Source of the DNA: Kalmusia sp. IMI 367209
Lineage: Eukaryota > Ascomycota > Dothideomycetes > Pleosporales > Didymosphaeriaceae
DNA length: 64,000 nucleotides
Assembly (NCBI GenBank): GCA_027946365.1
Contig: JAPEUQ010000008.1
Location: forward strand, 1,240,001-1,304,000
Direction of reading: 5' to 3'
A model generated the notes under the pieces. It was not told the DNA's origin, did no database searches, and saw only the letters and a program-made list of their open reading frames with translations. The position numbers were made by a program, and so were the translations under genes. Below, in pieces: positions 46,727 to 58,452 of the stretch; within the stretch, counting starts at the first letter, position 1; each line of letters starts with the position of its first letter.

Positions 46727-48140
46727 AGGGCTTGGAATTTCCTACGTCTGATGTTTTTCACTTGACGTCTTTTTCCCTGCCTAGCCGAAATGAGTAGGCC
46801 ATGTCGCATCTATGTCTTCCGTTTACGACTCGATTCACGATTTTGGATGATTCTTCTTTTCTTCTTGGATACCACTGTCATTTGCTGGTTGGCTTTATGA
46901 GGGTTTTTTTTACGTTTATGGGTTGTTATACCCGAATGAAACTACGAGATGGGACGTATATTCCCAGGAGGTGAGGAGTGTAAACTTTTACGATGGGGCT
47001 TGGAGTTTTTTTGCCTTTTGGGCAACGCGCTATATAGAGGGATAGAGCGACACTATCGGATTTAATGTGAATGCTATTTTCCAAGGCAAAACTCAAAAAT
47101 TTCCCCACTGCCGAATGCGTTCGTTAAAGACTGCGTCGTGTGCTTGCATCCGAGACGAAGAGGGGTTGGGGGCCATGCACACACTCCCCTCGGGTACCGA
47201 CGCAAAGTGCAGCAGACGCCAAAAAACGGACGCGGACGTTACGATAAGCTCGGAGCGATTCCTCGGCCCCCAGTGTAACCTGGTGTCTGTATTCGTCAGA
47301 GCTGACGCTAGCAAAGTGGGCACGCCTTATTCGCATCTTACTATAGGCATCTACTGACAAAGCATGCATGCTTGCTGACGACGATTGTGTGGCGCGGGGA
47401 AACATGTTCACTGTGGCGGTGGTGGCGGCTTGGGTTAGGCGTGCATGGTATAAGACTTGGCAGTTGGGATTGGGGGTTACAGGACTGGGGGGCCGAGGCG
47501 TATCTGGGTTGGTGTTGAGTGCGGGTTCTAGGGAATCGTAGTGTAGCTTGATCATATACATGGTTTGCTTTTTGGCTTGTGGTGCGTCGTGGGAGGATCG
47601 CCTACGAGTGCAGATGGGTCGCTTTGCAATTGTTGACTCGTGGGCTTGTTTTTCATGGCAAGCACATTGGTTGAGTAAAGTTTCTCTCCGTTCAACATTT
47701 CTCTTTCGTCTCCGTCCATTTTTCTTGGCTTAGTCAAAAGCTGAGGTCAGCCTCATCGAGCAGAAAGTGCAAGAGCGCTACCTTGATAAGACTGAACAGC
47801 AAAGGCTTTAGTAAGATGAGGATTTTGGACTTTTAATTAAGCCAGTAGTGCAATAAATACCATACAAACCTTTACGCTCGCCGAAGATACGTACAATTGA
47901 ATGGTAATCTCCTTCACCCAACAACTTTATATATCGTGTGAAGCTATCTTTCAATGATGGAGAAGTCTTTTGTCTATTCATAAACTATCTGTGATCAATC
48001 CCGAAGATCTTACGAGTGACTGCCCTGAAGAGGACATTGCCTCTAAATAATATCTTATCAGGAATTATGAAGAGTAAGACTTAAGTCGTACAAATGCATA
48101 CTAGATAGACGGGCGACAAGTTGATTAACGGTCTATAGCA
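46727..48140. other. Intergenic, 1.4 kb
   Basis: Between the crzA stop and the stop of the next minus gene, so it should contain two 3' untranslated regions. Short pyrimidine and poly-T runs near 46855-46915 may belong to the crzA 3' region. No gene is seen. Confidence 0.45.
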
Positions 48141-49824
48141 CTACGGGTACATCCGTAAACATCGATACACCTCAATGAAAAGAAACAACCGAGCCGCAAC
48201 GAATATAGGCCCAACTGGAAGTAGAAGACCCACTTTCCATATCTTATCTCTCTTTACGGTATCCTTATAGGCATAGCTGACGTGTTGTTTTTGCCGTGGT
48301 ATAACAGGTCCGGTGAGTCGTGAGGAAATCGTTGCCTCGAAGATGCAAAATAACAATGTGATAGTGAATTGGGCTACACTAGACAGGCGCCACAAGATAC
48401 CCTCAACTTCAGTAGGAAACTGAAAATTCCAACCAGTAAGTGGAATGCCTGAATGGAGCAACAGCATGCTGAACAATGCCGTCTTTGTCCCTGTAGTGAT
48501 ACTGGCGAAGTGATCGTTGGAGAACCTGCGCAAGGGTATATCCTTCTCCCATGAAAGGCCAAAAAGCGCTAACAGATAATCCGAAAAGGCGTATGACTCT
48601 TTACTGACAAACTCTAACGGCGAATGCCGGTAGGATAGTGCGACAGTATCGCCTGCACGCTCAAGAATTTCGGATGTAGTGCACGAGCTGGTGATCGAAA
48701 TCGTTCGATATACGTCCATGGGTTTCGATCGCCAGCAGAACAGAGTACCAAGATTACACAAGATAATAGCGCCAGAACAGAGGTCAAGTGCTGCTACTAA
48801 CTCATGTGTTAGGACGCGAGCTATAAGAACGACTAGATACCAGCTAGCTTGTATGAAGAGCAAGGTGTTTGTGACAGAGGTCGCCGTAGATATGTCGGAA
48901 ATAGACTCTTTCGTAATTTCTGGCAGCGTGACGAACTGCCTTTGAACCAGGTATGCCAGCTGTTCACTATCGATGACGAAGGATTCACTATCTCGCGGAT
49001 ATAGAGTGATTGCTCCCATATCAGCTAAGAAGCAGTGTTTGACAGTCCACTGTAGAAAGCCCATTTTGTGAAACCGATTCTTCGATTGACGAGCTGATGC
49101 ATATTGTCCAGCGGCGATGAAGCAGACTACCTCAGGTGCTACAATAGCACAGATGACCCACTTCGTTTTTCTTAAAAACATATGTCCGTGGCCATCTTCC
49201 GGATGAGGGACGTTAAGTCGCAGGGCTGCAAAAATGCACATTACCACGTTACTCAACGATATAGCAAGATCACTTAAAGGAGACTGAGAGGGCTTGGTGA
49301 ACTCATTGGATGACGCTTGTGTTGCCGGTGCAAGCCATCGCTTCAACTTTTCTTTCAGCACAGGTGGATATTCGATGGGGCAATTAGCCGCTGCCGTTGC
49401 GTTCTAGGGGGTTAGCGTACTGTTGACGACGAATGGTGCATGCTAGTACCTTCGGGTCTCCACAGAGCTCAATATAATCCTTCCTAGCGGTCCATTTACC
49501 TAGATTATAGGCATGGACCGTGTAGTATATGCTTACTGAAGCCGCAACTGATGCGATGAGAATACCAACGTTCTGCCATGGTTTCGTAAAGGGCAAGAAC
49601 CGGCTTTTCGCTGCCTTGCCTTGGTTGATTTGACTCGGATCTTGAGGTTGTGAAGTAGTCGGCTGGTGAGGTGCTATTGGAGGCGGATCGGGTGCCGATG
49701 ATGCTACCGGTGCAGTCGCTTGGGGCGTCCTCGTAGCGCAAGGCGTAGAAGATCGGCGCCGAGGTGCCTGCAGCTGAGTTCCATCGGAACCTTCGGAGGA
49801 GGGTGCATCACGTTGTTGCAACAT
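48141..49824 (-). CDS. Fungal multi-span membrane protein of unknown function
   Basis: Two exons (49824-49450, 49403-48141) give 545 aa. The N-terminal 85 residues are Pro/Ser/Thr-rich and cytosolic-looking. Span one is VGILIASVAASVSIYYTV (about 93-110), followed by YNLGKWTARKDYIELC and a Cys-containing loop (NCPIEYPP). Further hydrophobic spans include WVICAIVAPEVVCFIAAG, SWYLVVLIARVLTHEL, IILCNLGTLFCW, ALFSMLLLHSGIPLTG and VGPIFVAARLFLFIEVYRCL at the C-terminus. The W-T-x-K-D-(Y/F)-x-E-x-C stretch and the C-terminal GPIFVAAR-LFLFIEVY-R-LR-P block recur in a large unnamed fungal membrane-protein family. I know of no tested function. The intron is 46 nt, phase 0. Confidence 0.75.
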
Positions 49825-50186
49825 CTTTGAAACGTTATTTCATGTCAGGAAATAACTAGATATATAATGGAGCCGACAGGGACATGCGGCGATGAAAAGG
49901 CTGAGTCAAAGACACCTTGGGGCTGTGCTGGTCAGGTTCGTATTCTAGATCACATGACCCGAAGCATCGATAAAGATCCAATTCAAGCGCTGTCCCCTAA
50001 CTTATTAAACGGGAGCCTTGATGGCTGCAAATAGGAAAATTGATTATTCTAGAGTTTGTGGTCACCCCTATCACGTGATCATTATCGATCAATAGATACT
50101 ATCCATGATCAACCTCAAAGTTTCAGCGTAAACCCGAAGCTGTCTACGACCCCGTTTTCAATCACAAATCTTCACCTAAGAACGAA
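49825..50186. other. Short intergenic
   Basis: About 360 bp between two minus-strand genes, holding the promoter of the membrane-protein gene. Nothing else is noted. Confidence 0.45.
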
Positions 50187-51041
50187 CTAATCGTCCTCAT
50201 CTTCCTCATCTTCTTCATCTTCCCTACGCCTCCTGCACAGTTCCACCGCTTCCAGGGCTTCTTCTTTTCTGAATCCGTCCCCAGGCCATCCATGACTCCG
50301 ATATATCGCTTTGTATTCTTTCACCGCCTCTTCCACCGCCTCTTCATACTGCTCTCCAGTCCCGTCCTCGAACATTTCACCTCGAATAGGCACGAGTATC
50401 AATTTCTCGTACTTCTCTTGTAATTCCTTAAAGTATTCTCTGACATCTACGCCGTCCATTTGGTGGTAGCTTAATATATCCTCATATATGACGCCCTTGA
50501 ATGAATCAAGTACGATGTCACGGCCGCCACTTTCGTAACCCTCGGCTAGTGCAATCATGTTAGGAAGATCACTCTTCTCTGGCCCCTCGTCCCAACCATA
50601 TGAGTCCCAATCTTCTTCATCTTCGTCATCACTAGCGTCATCGTCGTCTTCATGACCTTCATTCTCCTTCTCCTCAGCTCTCTCTTCAATCCACCTGCGT
50701 ATACCCATTTCGCCAGTCGGACCATCTTCATCTTGACCTGCAGCTGTGAAGCCTTCGGCTGAATAGAGTGACCAGTCCACAACGTCACATTTATACTGAA
50801 TGCCTGTGATTTGTTTACGGCTGTCTTCCTCATCGATGTAAGGCAGGTGCTTGAGAAGATCAATCACGAGAGGTGACTTTCCGAACTCTTTTGTTCTTTC
50901 TTTAGTGATGTTGGGCCATCCAGCAGGCGGAGGACGTTTCAATGATGAACTAGGAATGTAGAATGTGGTCAAGAAGGTATAAAAGTCGCCGATTATATCA
51001 ACCAGCTCATTGCGGCTATATCGGGGTGTCAAAGGTGGCAT
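50187..51041 (-). CDS. Acidic orphan protein, 284 aa
   Basis: A single exon gives 284 aa. I do not recognise a named family. The first 75 residues look folded (RNELVDIIGDFYTFLTTFYI, then GWPNITKERTKEFGKSPLV and LKHLPYIDE). A strongly acidic stretch (GHEDDDDASDDEDEEDW, about 135-152) follows. A second folded part has IALAEGYESGGRDIVLDSFKGVIYEDI and later YKAIYRSHGWPGDGFRKEEALEAVE, and the protein ends in a run of Asp/Glu. The layout resembles SMI1/KNR4-type immunity-like folds in size, but I see no diagnostic motif, so no function is claimed. No signal peptide or membrane span is present. Confidence 0.7.
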   Translation of the reverse strand: MPPLTPRYSRNELVDIIGDFYTFLTTFYIPSSSLKRPPPAGWPNITKERTKEFGKSPLVIDLLKHLPYIDEEDSRKQITGIQYKCDVVDWSLYSAEGFTAAGQDEDGPTGEMGIRRWIEERAEEKENEGHEDDDDASDDEDEEDWDSYGWDEGPEKSDLPNMIALAEGYESGGRDIVLDSFKGVIYEDILSYHQMDGVDVREYFKELQEKYEKLILVPIRGEMFEDGTGEQYEEAVEEAVKEYKAIYRSHGWPGDGFRKEEALEAVELCRRRREDEEDEEDEDD

Positions 51042-51242
51042 TTTAGTGATGTGCTCGGAATGAGGGTAGATCAGTGAAGGTTTTAGGCTTCAGCCATGGG
51101 TTGCCTAGCGGCAAGCCCAGACTTATATTAGCCGAGACGAATCTGACTACGCCCTGCTACCAATGGCCCCGAGTTCGGCAAATAAGCAGTCTCGGATGAC
51201 TGGTCCAGACGCTGTAACGAAGTATATGTATCTGAGCTGACT

Positions 51243-52459
51243 TCAATCCAGCTCAAAGCGTCGTATTTCTGTTGGCGTAGTCACTACATTGTGATTTAAT
51301 CGCTGGAAGTGGTAGTCGTTTTCGAACTCATCAGTGCGTCGTTTACGCTGGACCTGACCCAACACGATAGGCTTCAGACCCTTCCCAAAATTGAAGAAGC
51401 ACAACGATCCTGTAAGGAATGCGATCGCGGAAAATCCCACGGCTACCGAGGCAAAAAAGACCATCTCGTCCTTCATCAATGTGTTTGCTAACATTGAGGT
51501 ACCGTGGAGAACAAGAATCCTGCTCACGAGATATGCGATTTCGGCGCCATGTCCAAGCTTGAAGGGGCAGTCAGTCTACGTCCATAGCGTCTTCATGGAA
51601 AAGCTTACTAGTACAACTATCATACCAATGCGAGTCTCGATCCTTACAAAGTATACGGCAAGTCCGACATGTATTAAAGCAGCGGGAATGATGGCCATCG
51701 TGAGAGAAAACTCAGGATTGATGTAATGGACATCAATAATATCGTAAATAAGGATGAAGGAGATGATGAAGAAAGGTGTGAACTTCAAGATCACAAGGTA
51801 TACCTACTGGGTTGTCAATACATAAGTTGATAATGGCGCGTAAATTCTCTTACCTGGTACACGAAGTATCGCGTCCGTATTTTACGATCCGGACTGACTT
51901 GTTCGTATAGATTCCAGGAAAATTCTCGATGCAATCCGTACGATAGTCCACACATGACAGTGCTGCATAGACAAGAGATGACAATACAAGTAAGTAAGGC
52001 CGGAGAAGCGTGCTGCCAGAACCTCCAGTCGTACTTGGCAAATGGTGTCCCGTACATATCGTGATTGATCAATATCCTAGCATTGGCCTCTTTGATTTGA
52101 CCGTGTTGCATAATTGTAGCAATAGACATGCAGACATTGCAAACGCATTGTACGAATAACTGGATGTTGTTCTTAATCCTGTATGCGTCTAGGGTGAGGA
52201 CTAGCTGGTAAATGGCCCCCAACGTCGTGATACCCAGCGTGAGAGGCGTAACATAAGCAAGTGGGACTTGATAGACGACCGAATTCACCCATTGTAGATA
52301 CACCACTAGTACAGTACTGCCGCGCACGTGTTCAGCGCATCGCCATGCTATTATAAGGGGCTGCACTTACACTTGAATTGCCGTAACAACCACAGCTTGC
52401 GTCGCTGTTGACCCAAAATAGGCCCACTCTAACTTTGAACGTGGGAACCACGAAGGCAT
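51243..52459 (-). CDS. UPF0658 Golgi-type multi-span membrane protein
   Basis: Four exons (52459-52371, 52316-51854, 51803-51609, 51557-51243) give 353 aa. It matches the UPF0658 family (fission yeast SPAC1952.10c type) in the order of conserved parts: LEWAYFGSTATQAVVV; IYQLVLTLDAYRIKNNIQLF; then FSWNLYEQVSPDRKIRTRYFVYQVYLVILKF, the family's central block; then YINPEFSLTMAIIPAALIHV; and IETRIGMIVVL. The closing FFNFGKGLKPIVLG, with the conserved GKGLKP, is the best single marker. About seven spans are predicted. Location in Golgi or vacuole is taken from yeast homologues and the biochemical role is unknown. Introns of 54, 50 and 51 nt all keep phase. Confidence 0.85.
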
Positions 52460-54072
52460 ATTGAAAGCGGCTTGTCGTTCACGACAATTGGCTAACGTGC
52501 ATGGCAAAGTGGAAGAAGAATGTTGCACGAGCAACGCTGCCAAACTTGAGAGGCAGCTGCAAACATTTCGGAGATCCACTTCGTTCAGGAGCGACCCACC
52601 AATCGACGCCACTGATCGCCCACGGAGACACCGCCACGAGTCGGGCCTATACGATCGACGTCATCAATCTTAATGGTTGAACACGACGAATGTGCAAAGG
52701 GCCCCTTTTAAAATTCATTAAGCTTTTTCGAAGACCTTTACAGTATCCTACGAAATATATAGATATTACATCAAGGACCTTAGATACATTTATCACGTGA
52801 TAAACCCAAAGCCCCGCTGGCTTGCCCAGGTCAGATATACGATCAACACAGATGATAATCACTAAAATTTCTTCCATAATCACATCGACTGAGCTCTCTG
52901 GGATCCCAGTTCAAAAGCATTGTCTGGCTATAGCAGAGCTTCAGGATTCCAGCGACAGAAGCCCGTGGCGATTCCACAACAACGATTAGGTGAATCGCTA
53001 GGTCTACTCGTCAAGCTCCTCGAACGCGTGGTCGCATTCAGTTCTAACAGTGTGCCATAAATTCTGAGGCATCAATCAAATAGTCAAGCCTCTCATCGAC
53101 ATCAGCTATGGGGTCGCATGCATAGTCAGTATTGAACAAAAAGTCTAGGCCTATATGTGGTTTTTATATCAAGAACACAATACATCGCTTTTACGTGCCC
53201 AACAACCTGGCCTAAATGCGGCTATCCATTCATGAAGCGCCGGGCTGAATCGGGTTCTTAAAAGAGATGTCATCGTATTGGAAACGGCATTACGCTTATG
53301 TATCTCTCTGCACAGTGAGCTTCGATTCCACGAGTGATCTCAAACATTAAAGCGATTCAAGTGGTATCCACAAGGTAACGCATGCGGGTGATAATTCATT
53401 CAACGTGTACGTCTTAAAATCCGTGTCCAGTTCTAGAATTTGTGCAGATTTATTAGCTTAGATGTCCGTCCAAGCTGTTGGAATCGGAGATGAGGACTTT
53501 TCGTAAAAGATTTTCGCTGCTGGCTATAATACAGCACGACATCATTTTACCCATCGACTACTTGAACATGAGAAGTAGCTCTAACATCAGTAACTGTATT
53601 ATTAAGAGAACAGTAGAAGACTTTGTTAGTGTCAGAGTAGTAAGCTCACCTAGATTAGTTCCGTGGACAATGAACGTTTCAACCCTGAGGTCGAAGCATT
53701 GGAAAAGAGAAGGTCTCAAAGCAGACAATCAAGTTCGAAAGTATTAGAGAAGTGTTGAAGGTGTGTGCAGCGAAGTTCCATCTAAGAGTTCGATTTCATA
53801 TTCAACTTTACCTGGGGCGTTTATGGTATGCAGCTCGGAAACTTTTCCGGAGTTGTCGGGCTTACGCTGCGATCAAGCTAGAGTCAGACATTTCTACAAG
53901 GTGAGTGTAAGCAGAACAATGCAAGTGCAGTGCGCCTTGATGTCCATGCCGGGCGATAGAATAATTTAAACTCCGATAACGCCGTGAAAGCAGCATATGT
54001 TGCAGCGTAAACACCATATTTAAAAATCGTATCAACTCTACACACATCATCACTTGACTCGTGGCCTGCAAC
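52460..54072. other. Gene-poor, AT-leaning spacer, 1.6 kb
   Basis: No supported gene. Base composition leans to A+T compared with neighbours, and stop codons are dense in all frames. It separates the UPF0658 gene from the SDR/methyltransferase group and could be mutated non-coding or former coding DNA, but no remnant protein is readable. Confidence 0.4.
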
Positions 54073-55053
54073 ATGAGTGTATTCAAACTCCCCATCGAAG
54101 TGTCAAGACACGATGTCTATGATTTTGTTTCCCCCCACGCTGGCACTCAGGACGCCGCCAAGGGCAAGAACGTGCTCATCACCGGTGGAGGCACTGGCAT
54201 TGGCGAAGTAAGCATTAGCTTTGTTTCTTATCCGTGCAAGATCAGTTAACATCATCTCAAATTAGGTGATGGCAAAGTACTTTGTGATGGCTGGAGCTGC
54301 GCAAATTGTGCTCGCCGGCCGGCGTCCACAGCCTCTCGAACAAAGCAAATCTCAAATTGATGCTCTCGGATTGCCAGTCAAAGTTCTGACCATAGCGACG
54401 GATGTTGCTAATCCTAAATCTGTTGCAGCTCTTTTCAGCGAAGCGGGGCGTGTTGATATCTTGATCAATAACGCAGGTGCCTACGGTCAGAATGCGACGT
54501 TCGTGAAGGGGAATGTGGATGAATGGTGGACTGCTTTTGTGAGTGCCTGTAAACAGCTCTACATCGAATCATAACTTGTTGATACGCATAGGACGTCAAT
54601 GTCAAAGGCACGTACATGGTCACACAAGCATGGCTACGCAGTCTGAATGGCGGCCCTGGAGTCGTCCTGAATCTATCATCGCGCTCTTCCTACGTTGCGG
54701 TAGCTGGACTGAGCTCTTACGAAATCTCCAAATCAGCGTTGAATAGATTGACAGAATTAGTCGATAAGGAGCATGGCAAAGAAGGTGTCGTGGCAATTGC
54801 TTTTCACCCTGGCGGTGTAGCTGGCACAGAGCTTAGTAAACATACCCCAGAATGGCTGCAAGCAACGTTCAAAGATACTCCAGATCTTGCAGGCGCAACT
54901 TCAGTCTATCTGTCGACTCCTCGTGCTGCATTTCTGAGCGGTCGGTTTGTGAATGCTCAGTGGAATATGGAGCAATTGGAGGGATTACAGGATACTATCG
55001 TTGCAGATGATTTGCTTAAAATGCGTGTTCTCGGTATTGTCGACCAGGTATAA
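54073..55053 (+). CDS. Short-chain dehydrogenase/reductase
   Basis: Three exons (54073-54207, 54266-54538, 54592-55053) give 289 aa. It is a classical SDR that oxidises or reduces alcohol/ketone groups with NAD(P). Cofactor motif: ITGGGTGIGE (37-44 core) with the basic AGRRP after strand two, which favours NADP(H). NNAG is at 113-116; the catalytic set has Ser in LNLSSRSSYVAV, Tyr179 and Lys183 (SSYEISKSALNRL). HPGGVAGTEL closes the substrate lid. The N-terminal 32 residues before the Rossmann core are a short extension. The next gene, convergent with it, is a methyltransferase, and beyond that lies a UstYa remnant. This suggests a secondary-metabolite role, but the substrate cannot be told. 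Confidence 0.92.
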
Positions 55054-55445
55054 TACTTCTGAGGCGCTGCAGTATATTTTATCAACATAGTATTTGAGAC
55101 ATGTTCTGAATCGTTCTTCAGCTATGAAAGGAATAGGGACTTTACCTTTGAAAGGCTTAACTTCCAGGGGGCTTTATCTTATCCGAAGTCGTCGTGCTTG
55201 TCCTCCTGTCTGCCTGTGTATCAATACACTAGATTATCTGCACCACCCACCGACAGCTCATAGAGCGGTTCCTCAGTCTTGTTACCCTGCGAAAGTTTCA
55301 TTTTGCAATTGTGACGGTTTTTGCCTGTGAGACTCTTGATGCAGCTCCTTCACACAACTATGGGATTAATAAGGGAAAAGCAGGTCTTTCGGAATCAGCC
55401 GGGTCAGATCATCCCCGTTAGTGTGCGTTTCAAGTCTCTCTCGTG
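55054..55445. other. Intergenic between convergent SDR and methyltransferase
   Basis: About 390 bp between two stop codons. No frame of interest; presumably two 3' untranslated regions. Confidence 0.5.
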
Positions 55446-56435
55446 CTAAGACATCCTTCTCGCAACAAATTCCAGAACCCGCGATTTGTCACCCATATAC
55501 ACGGTTTCCTCTGAGCTGTAGCCCAGATCCTCCCAATCCCGCAATCTGGAAGACACGTTCCGTTCCGTTCCAGTAATCTCACTCGCCTCGTCCCAGACTC
55601 TCTCAAAAGTGGCCATGTTATGCAACACAGGGCTTTCTTTCCCATTCTCCGGGCTCCACACCACTTCTTCATCAATAGTCCCGATCTGAAAGCCTACAAT
55701 CATCGCTCCGACCTTAGAGAGCTTCATCATCGTCGCTGCACCTCGAATCTGCGTCGCCCAATCCCAGTTGTGCAGCACATGATTCGCCCCCATGACATCT
55801 ATTTTCCCAGCCAAAGATACAAGTTGTATCGACGGACTCAAGAGGTCAGCCTGAATGAACTCCGTACTAAGTCTGCCTGCGTCGCGGTACAGATCGTGCC
55901 CTAGGCTCCAGTGATCGATGAAATCCATGCCGTGCAGATGCTCTTGCGGGCATCCGTCAAGCATCAACTGGCGGAGATCTGTCCCACAGTAGCATCCAAT
56001 ATTTCGGAATTGCTCACCGGCTTGGATACGGGAAAGGATCTCGCTGTAGCATTGTAGATGCGGGAGACTGGAGGTAAAGAACTGGCCCATCCCCGCACAT
56101 GGCCATGGTCGGATGTTCCAGGCTCGCTCGCGCTTCTTGAGTTTAGTATGGTGAGACGGGCTGAGTGTAGCCAGCACACGCCGACTAGCAATGATTGGGC
56201 TTACAATGTTGTACACGTGATCGACGACCTCGTCGGGTGGGATATACCTGTATGTCTCTAAGACATGACGAACCTGAATGAGGCAGCCATTATTATGTAT
56301 GCCTTTCGTGACTTTAAAAGTGTGCAAACGTATACTAACCTTAGGCGTGATGCGATGATTGATGTTTGGCACCCACCAAGGTAGATCCTTGCTAGTGGTG
56401 TGGTTCTTCAAAACGTCCGAGTCGCTGAAACTCAT
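55446..56435 (-). CDS. SAM-dependent methyltransferase (AusD-like, secondary metabolism type)
   Basis: Three exons (56435-56340, 56273-56205, 56132-55446) give 283 aa. Both introns are multiples of three without stops (66 and 72 nt), so an unspliced read also looks open. Splicing is supported by GTTAGT and GTAAGC donors, a TACTAAAC-like branch site, and the family line HVYNIRERAWNIRPWPC, which only forms after removal. The class I fold shows FRNIGCYCGTDLRQLM (motif I, usually D-x-G-C), LHGMDFIDHWSLGHDL (acidic loop) and GKIDVMGANHVLHNWDW (motif IV region). This group methylates carboxyl or hydroxyl groups in meroterpenoid and related pathways (AusD and similar); the reaction here is not known. 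The N-terminal WWVPNINHRITPK arm is typical. Confidence 0.85.
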   Translation of the reverse strand: MSFSDSDVLKNHTTSKDLPWWVPNINHRITPKVSIRLHTFKVTKGIHNNGCLIQVRHVLETYRYIPPDEVVDHVYNIVSPIIASRRVLATLSPSHHTKLKKRERAWNIRPWPCAGMGQFFTSSLPHLQCYSEILSRIQAGEQFRNIGCYCGTDLRQLMLDGCPQEHLHGMDFIDHWSLGHDLYRDAGRLSTEFIQADLLSPSIQLVSLAGKIDVMGANHVLHNWDWATQIRGAATMMKLSKVGAMIVGFQIGTIDEEVVWSPENGKESPVLHNMATFERVWDEASEITGTERNVSSRLRDWEDLGYSSEETVYMGDKSRVLEFVARRMS

Positions 56436-56819
56436 TTTGCAGGATTTGAAAATACGGCTAATAACGTTCCTAGAATATCAATGTGTTTTGCAAAAGAAAC
56501 AATAGGAACCGATGCGGCACGGTGAAGAGAAAATGACCGCTTATATGTACGCAGCAGCAGGGATACCATTGAGCTCACCAATCATTTCGAGGGACTGGCC
56601 TTATTCCCCGGAAGTACAGTATATTTCGTATCGATAGCGCATATGCCAATGAGGCAACGGGACGTACCAACAGAGAAACTTTCACCACATCACGTATCAA
56701 TCAAGAGCTCCTATCACACTACTAGACGAATAGTAACAAAATGAAAATTACTACCCTTTCCTAATATAAAGACCCGACCGGTAGTCCATCAACTACATGA
56801 TAGTTCCCCATGTGTTTTA
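56436..56819. other. Intergenic, methyltransferase promoter
   Basis: About 380 bp upstream of the methyltransferase start. No element is recognised beyond AT-rich runs. Confidence 0.45.
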
Positions 56820-57662
56820 CACTTGGTCCCAGCTCAGCATCAAAGTAACCCACTGAGCACTCTTCAGCCCAATCTCTCAGAACATCCTAATCATGATATC
56901 TGCATGTCGATGACCGGTGCTCTACAGTAATGTGTCGTCGACATTGCACACAATATATTGCCGCAGCGCATCGAAACAGTGGATGTCGTGTGGCCGTTAC
57001 CAGGTCCCATTGGCACCACGATCCAGGGCCATATAATTTTTGCGGGTAATTGCCTTGAACGTGACGACAACGCGAGTTAGTATGGACCGCCTTTATACTA
57101 ATTCACTGCTATGGGGAAGGATATCACAAACCGTGCAATGTGTCGCGTGGTATGCCTCGATGGCGTATATCCTGTTCTCTGACCCATCATGAAGCTCAAT
57201 TGAATCTAGCAAATCTTGTTGCAAGGCGTAGCTTCGAGGTATGGAAACAATGCCGTAGCCAGCTAAGATTGAAGACCATGCCTCATCGGCTTCGGTTCCG
57301 TTCAGGGAGGTATATCTTGACGGTTGGTATACGGTCCGAGTTTCGGTGCGTCGTAAACTTAATCCGTCCTTGGACTTAATTAGTGGCTTGTGGTTGGAAT
57401 GAGGATTGTGGGAAAGAGATGTACTTGATAAAGTGGTTTGTTTGTGTACCTCTGCCTTCAGATAAAAGATCATCATCAGCTGAGTCTCTATTAATATGAA
57501 CAGAACAGGCACCAGTAAGGGTGATCTGGATGATTTTGGTAGATTAGATGCTTTGTTGCCGTGAAGAAGACCCTGAGAATCGTCAAACTCTTCGGGGTCG
57601 ACTCCATATCGAGTGATACTCGACGGGGGGTCGATTTCGATTTCTCAGAGAGGAAGTACATG
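56820..57662 (-). pseudogene. Decayed UstYa/DUF3328 gene
   Basis: UstYa-type proteins are membrane-bound oxidase-like factors that cyclise or oxidise peptides and other metabolites in fungal clusters. Here the minus strand shows a hydrophobic anchor (LVPVLFILIETQLMMIFYL) and then ADEAWSSILAGYGIVSIP. The first HxxHC motif is YHATHC (57135-57149). The second motif, HDIHC followed by FDALRQYIVCNVDDTLL, is at 56990 and below, and LRDWAEECSVGYFD at 56880-56839 matches the usual C-terminus. The gene is broken: an in-frame TAA after GTW (56997-56999), a TAG (56922-56924) right after DDTLL, and a frame change before LRDWAEE. A further TAA (57093-57095) might be inside an intron. The N-terminal join between the ATG at 57662 and the anchor also fails to keep phase. 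I therefore call it non-functional. Confidence 0.75.
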
Positions 57663-58452
57663 TCGACATTTGTTAATTTCAGAAGATTAAACAAGCAGAC
57701 AGGAACTAATATGTATTGGCTTCAGACTAGGAAGCCAATATGCGACTGATTGTTTGCGGGAGACTGGATTTTCCACGCAGTGGGAATCGCGAATGCCTGC
57801 TTGGTCTTCAGCACAGTTGAATTCGGCCATGCCGCACCAAGACACTGTGAGATCATCAGCTGAACTTCCAAAGAATGAATTTCAAGCCGAAAATATTGAC
57901 ACCGCTCCCTCCTCCTGTCAATTCGTTAGGAATTAGTCCCTCATTTGTACGGAAATCCTAGAAAGCATATATCATCGTTCTGGAACGTGGTATTCTCATA
58001 GCGAGCATGTTGGTGATGGCTACGACTGTCACCACGATGAAGATTTGCTAATACAACAGCACTTAATTCTAGGGCAGGTATTATATTCGATCGCAACACG
58101 CACTATGTGGGAGAACTCAGAACGCAAGAGATATTACGCGTCTCACGTAGCATCCAAACTCACACCCTTCAACGACAAGATCATAAAATAAAGGAAGGCT
58201 ATTTTGCGAAAATCTTGCACATAATGGATTCGCTGATCATTTCAAAGACCATGGATCGGTAGGTCCTAAGCCTACGCTAACATATTTGAAGGAATGATAT
58301 TTACACGAAAGTATTTTGCTTGGGCTAAAATGGCCCTGAGGGCGAACCATGGAGAGCGTAACATGCCATCCATCTCTTCAAGAAACTCATCGTCTATCAA
58401 CGACCCAAGCTATGTGTTTCGTGACGCAGAGATGAGACCAATGGGGCTGCCT
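57663..58452. other. Intergenic, 0.8 kb
   Basis: Short chance frames only. No additional tailoring gene or precursor-peptide gene with repeated cores is visible beside the UstYa remnant. Confidence 0.45.

Noticed and set aside
50187..51041. SUKH/SMI1-type immunity protein
   Set aside because: Similar size and acidity only; no diagnostic motif could be identified by eye.
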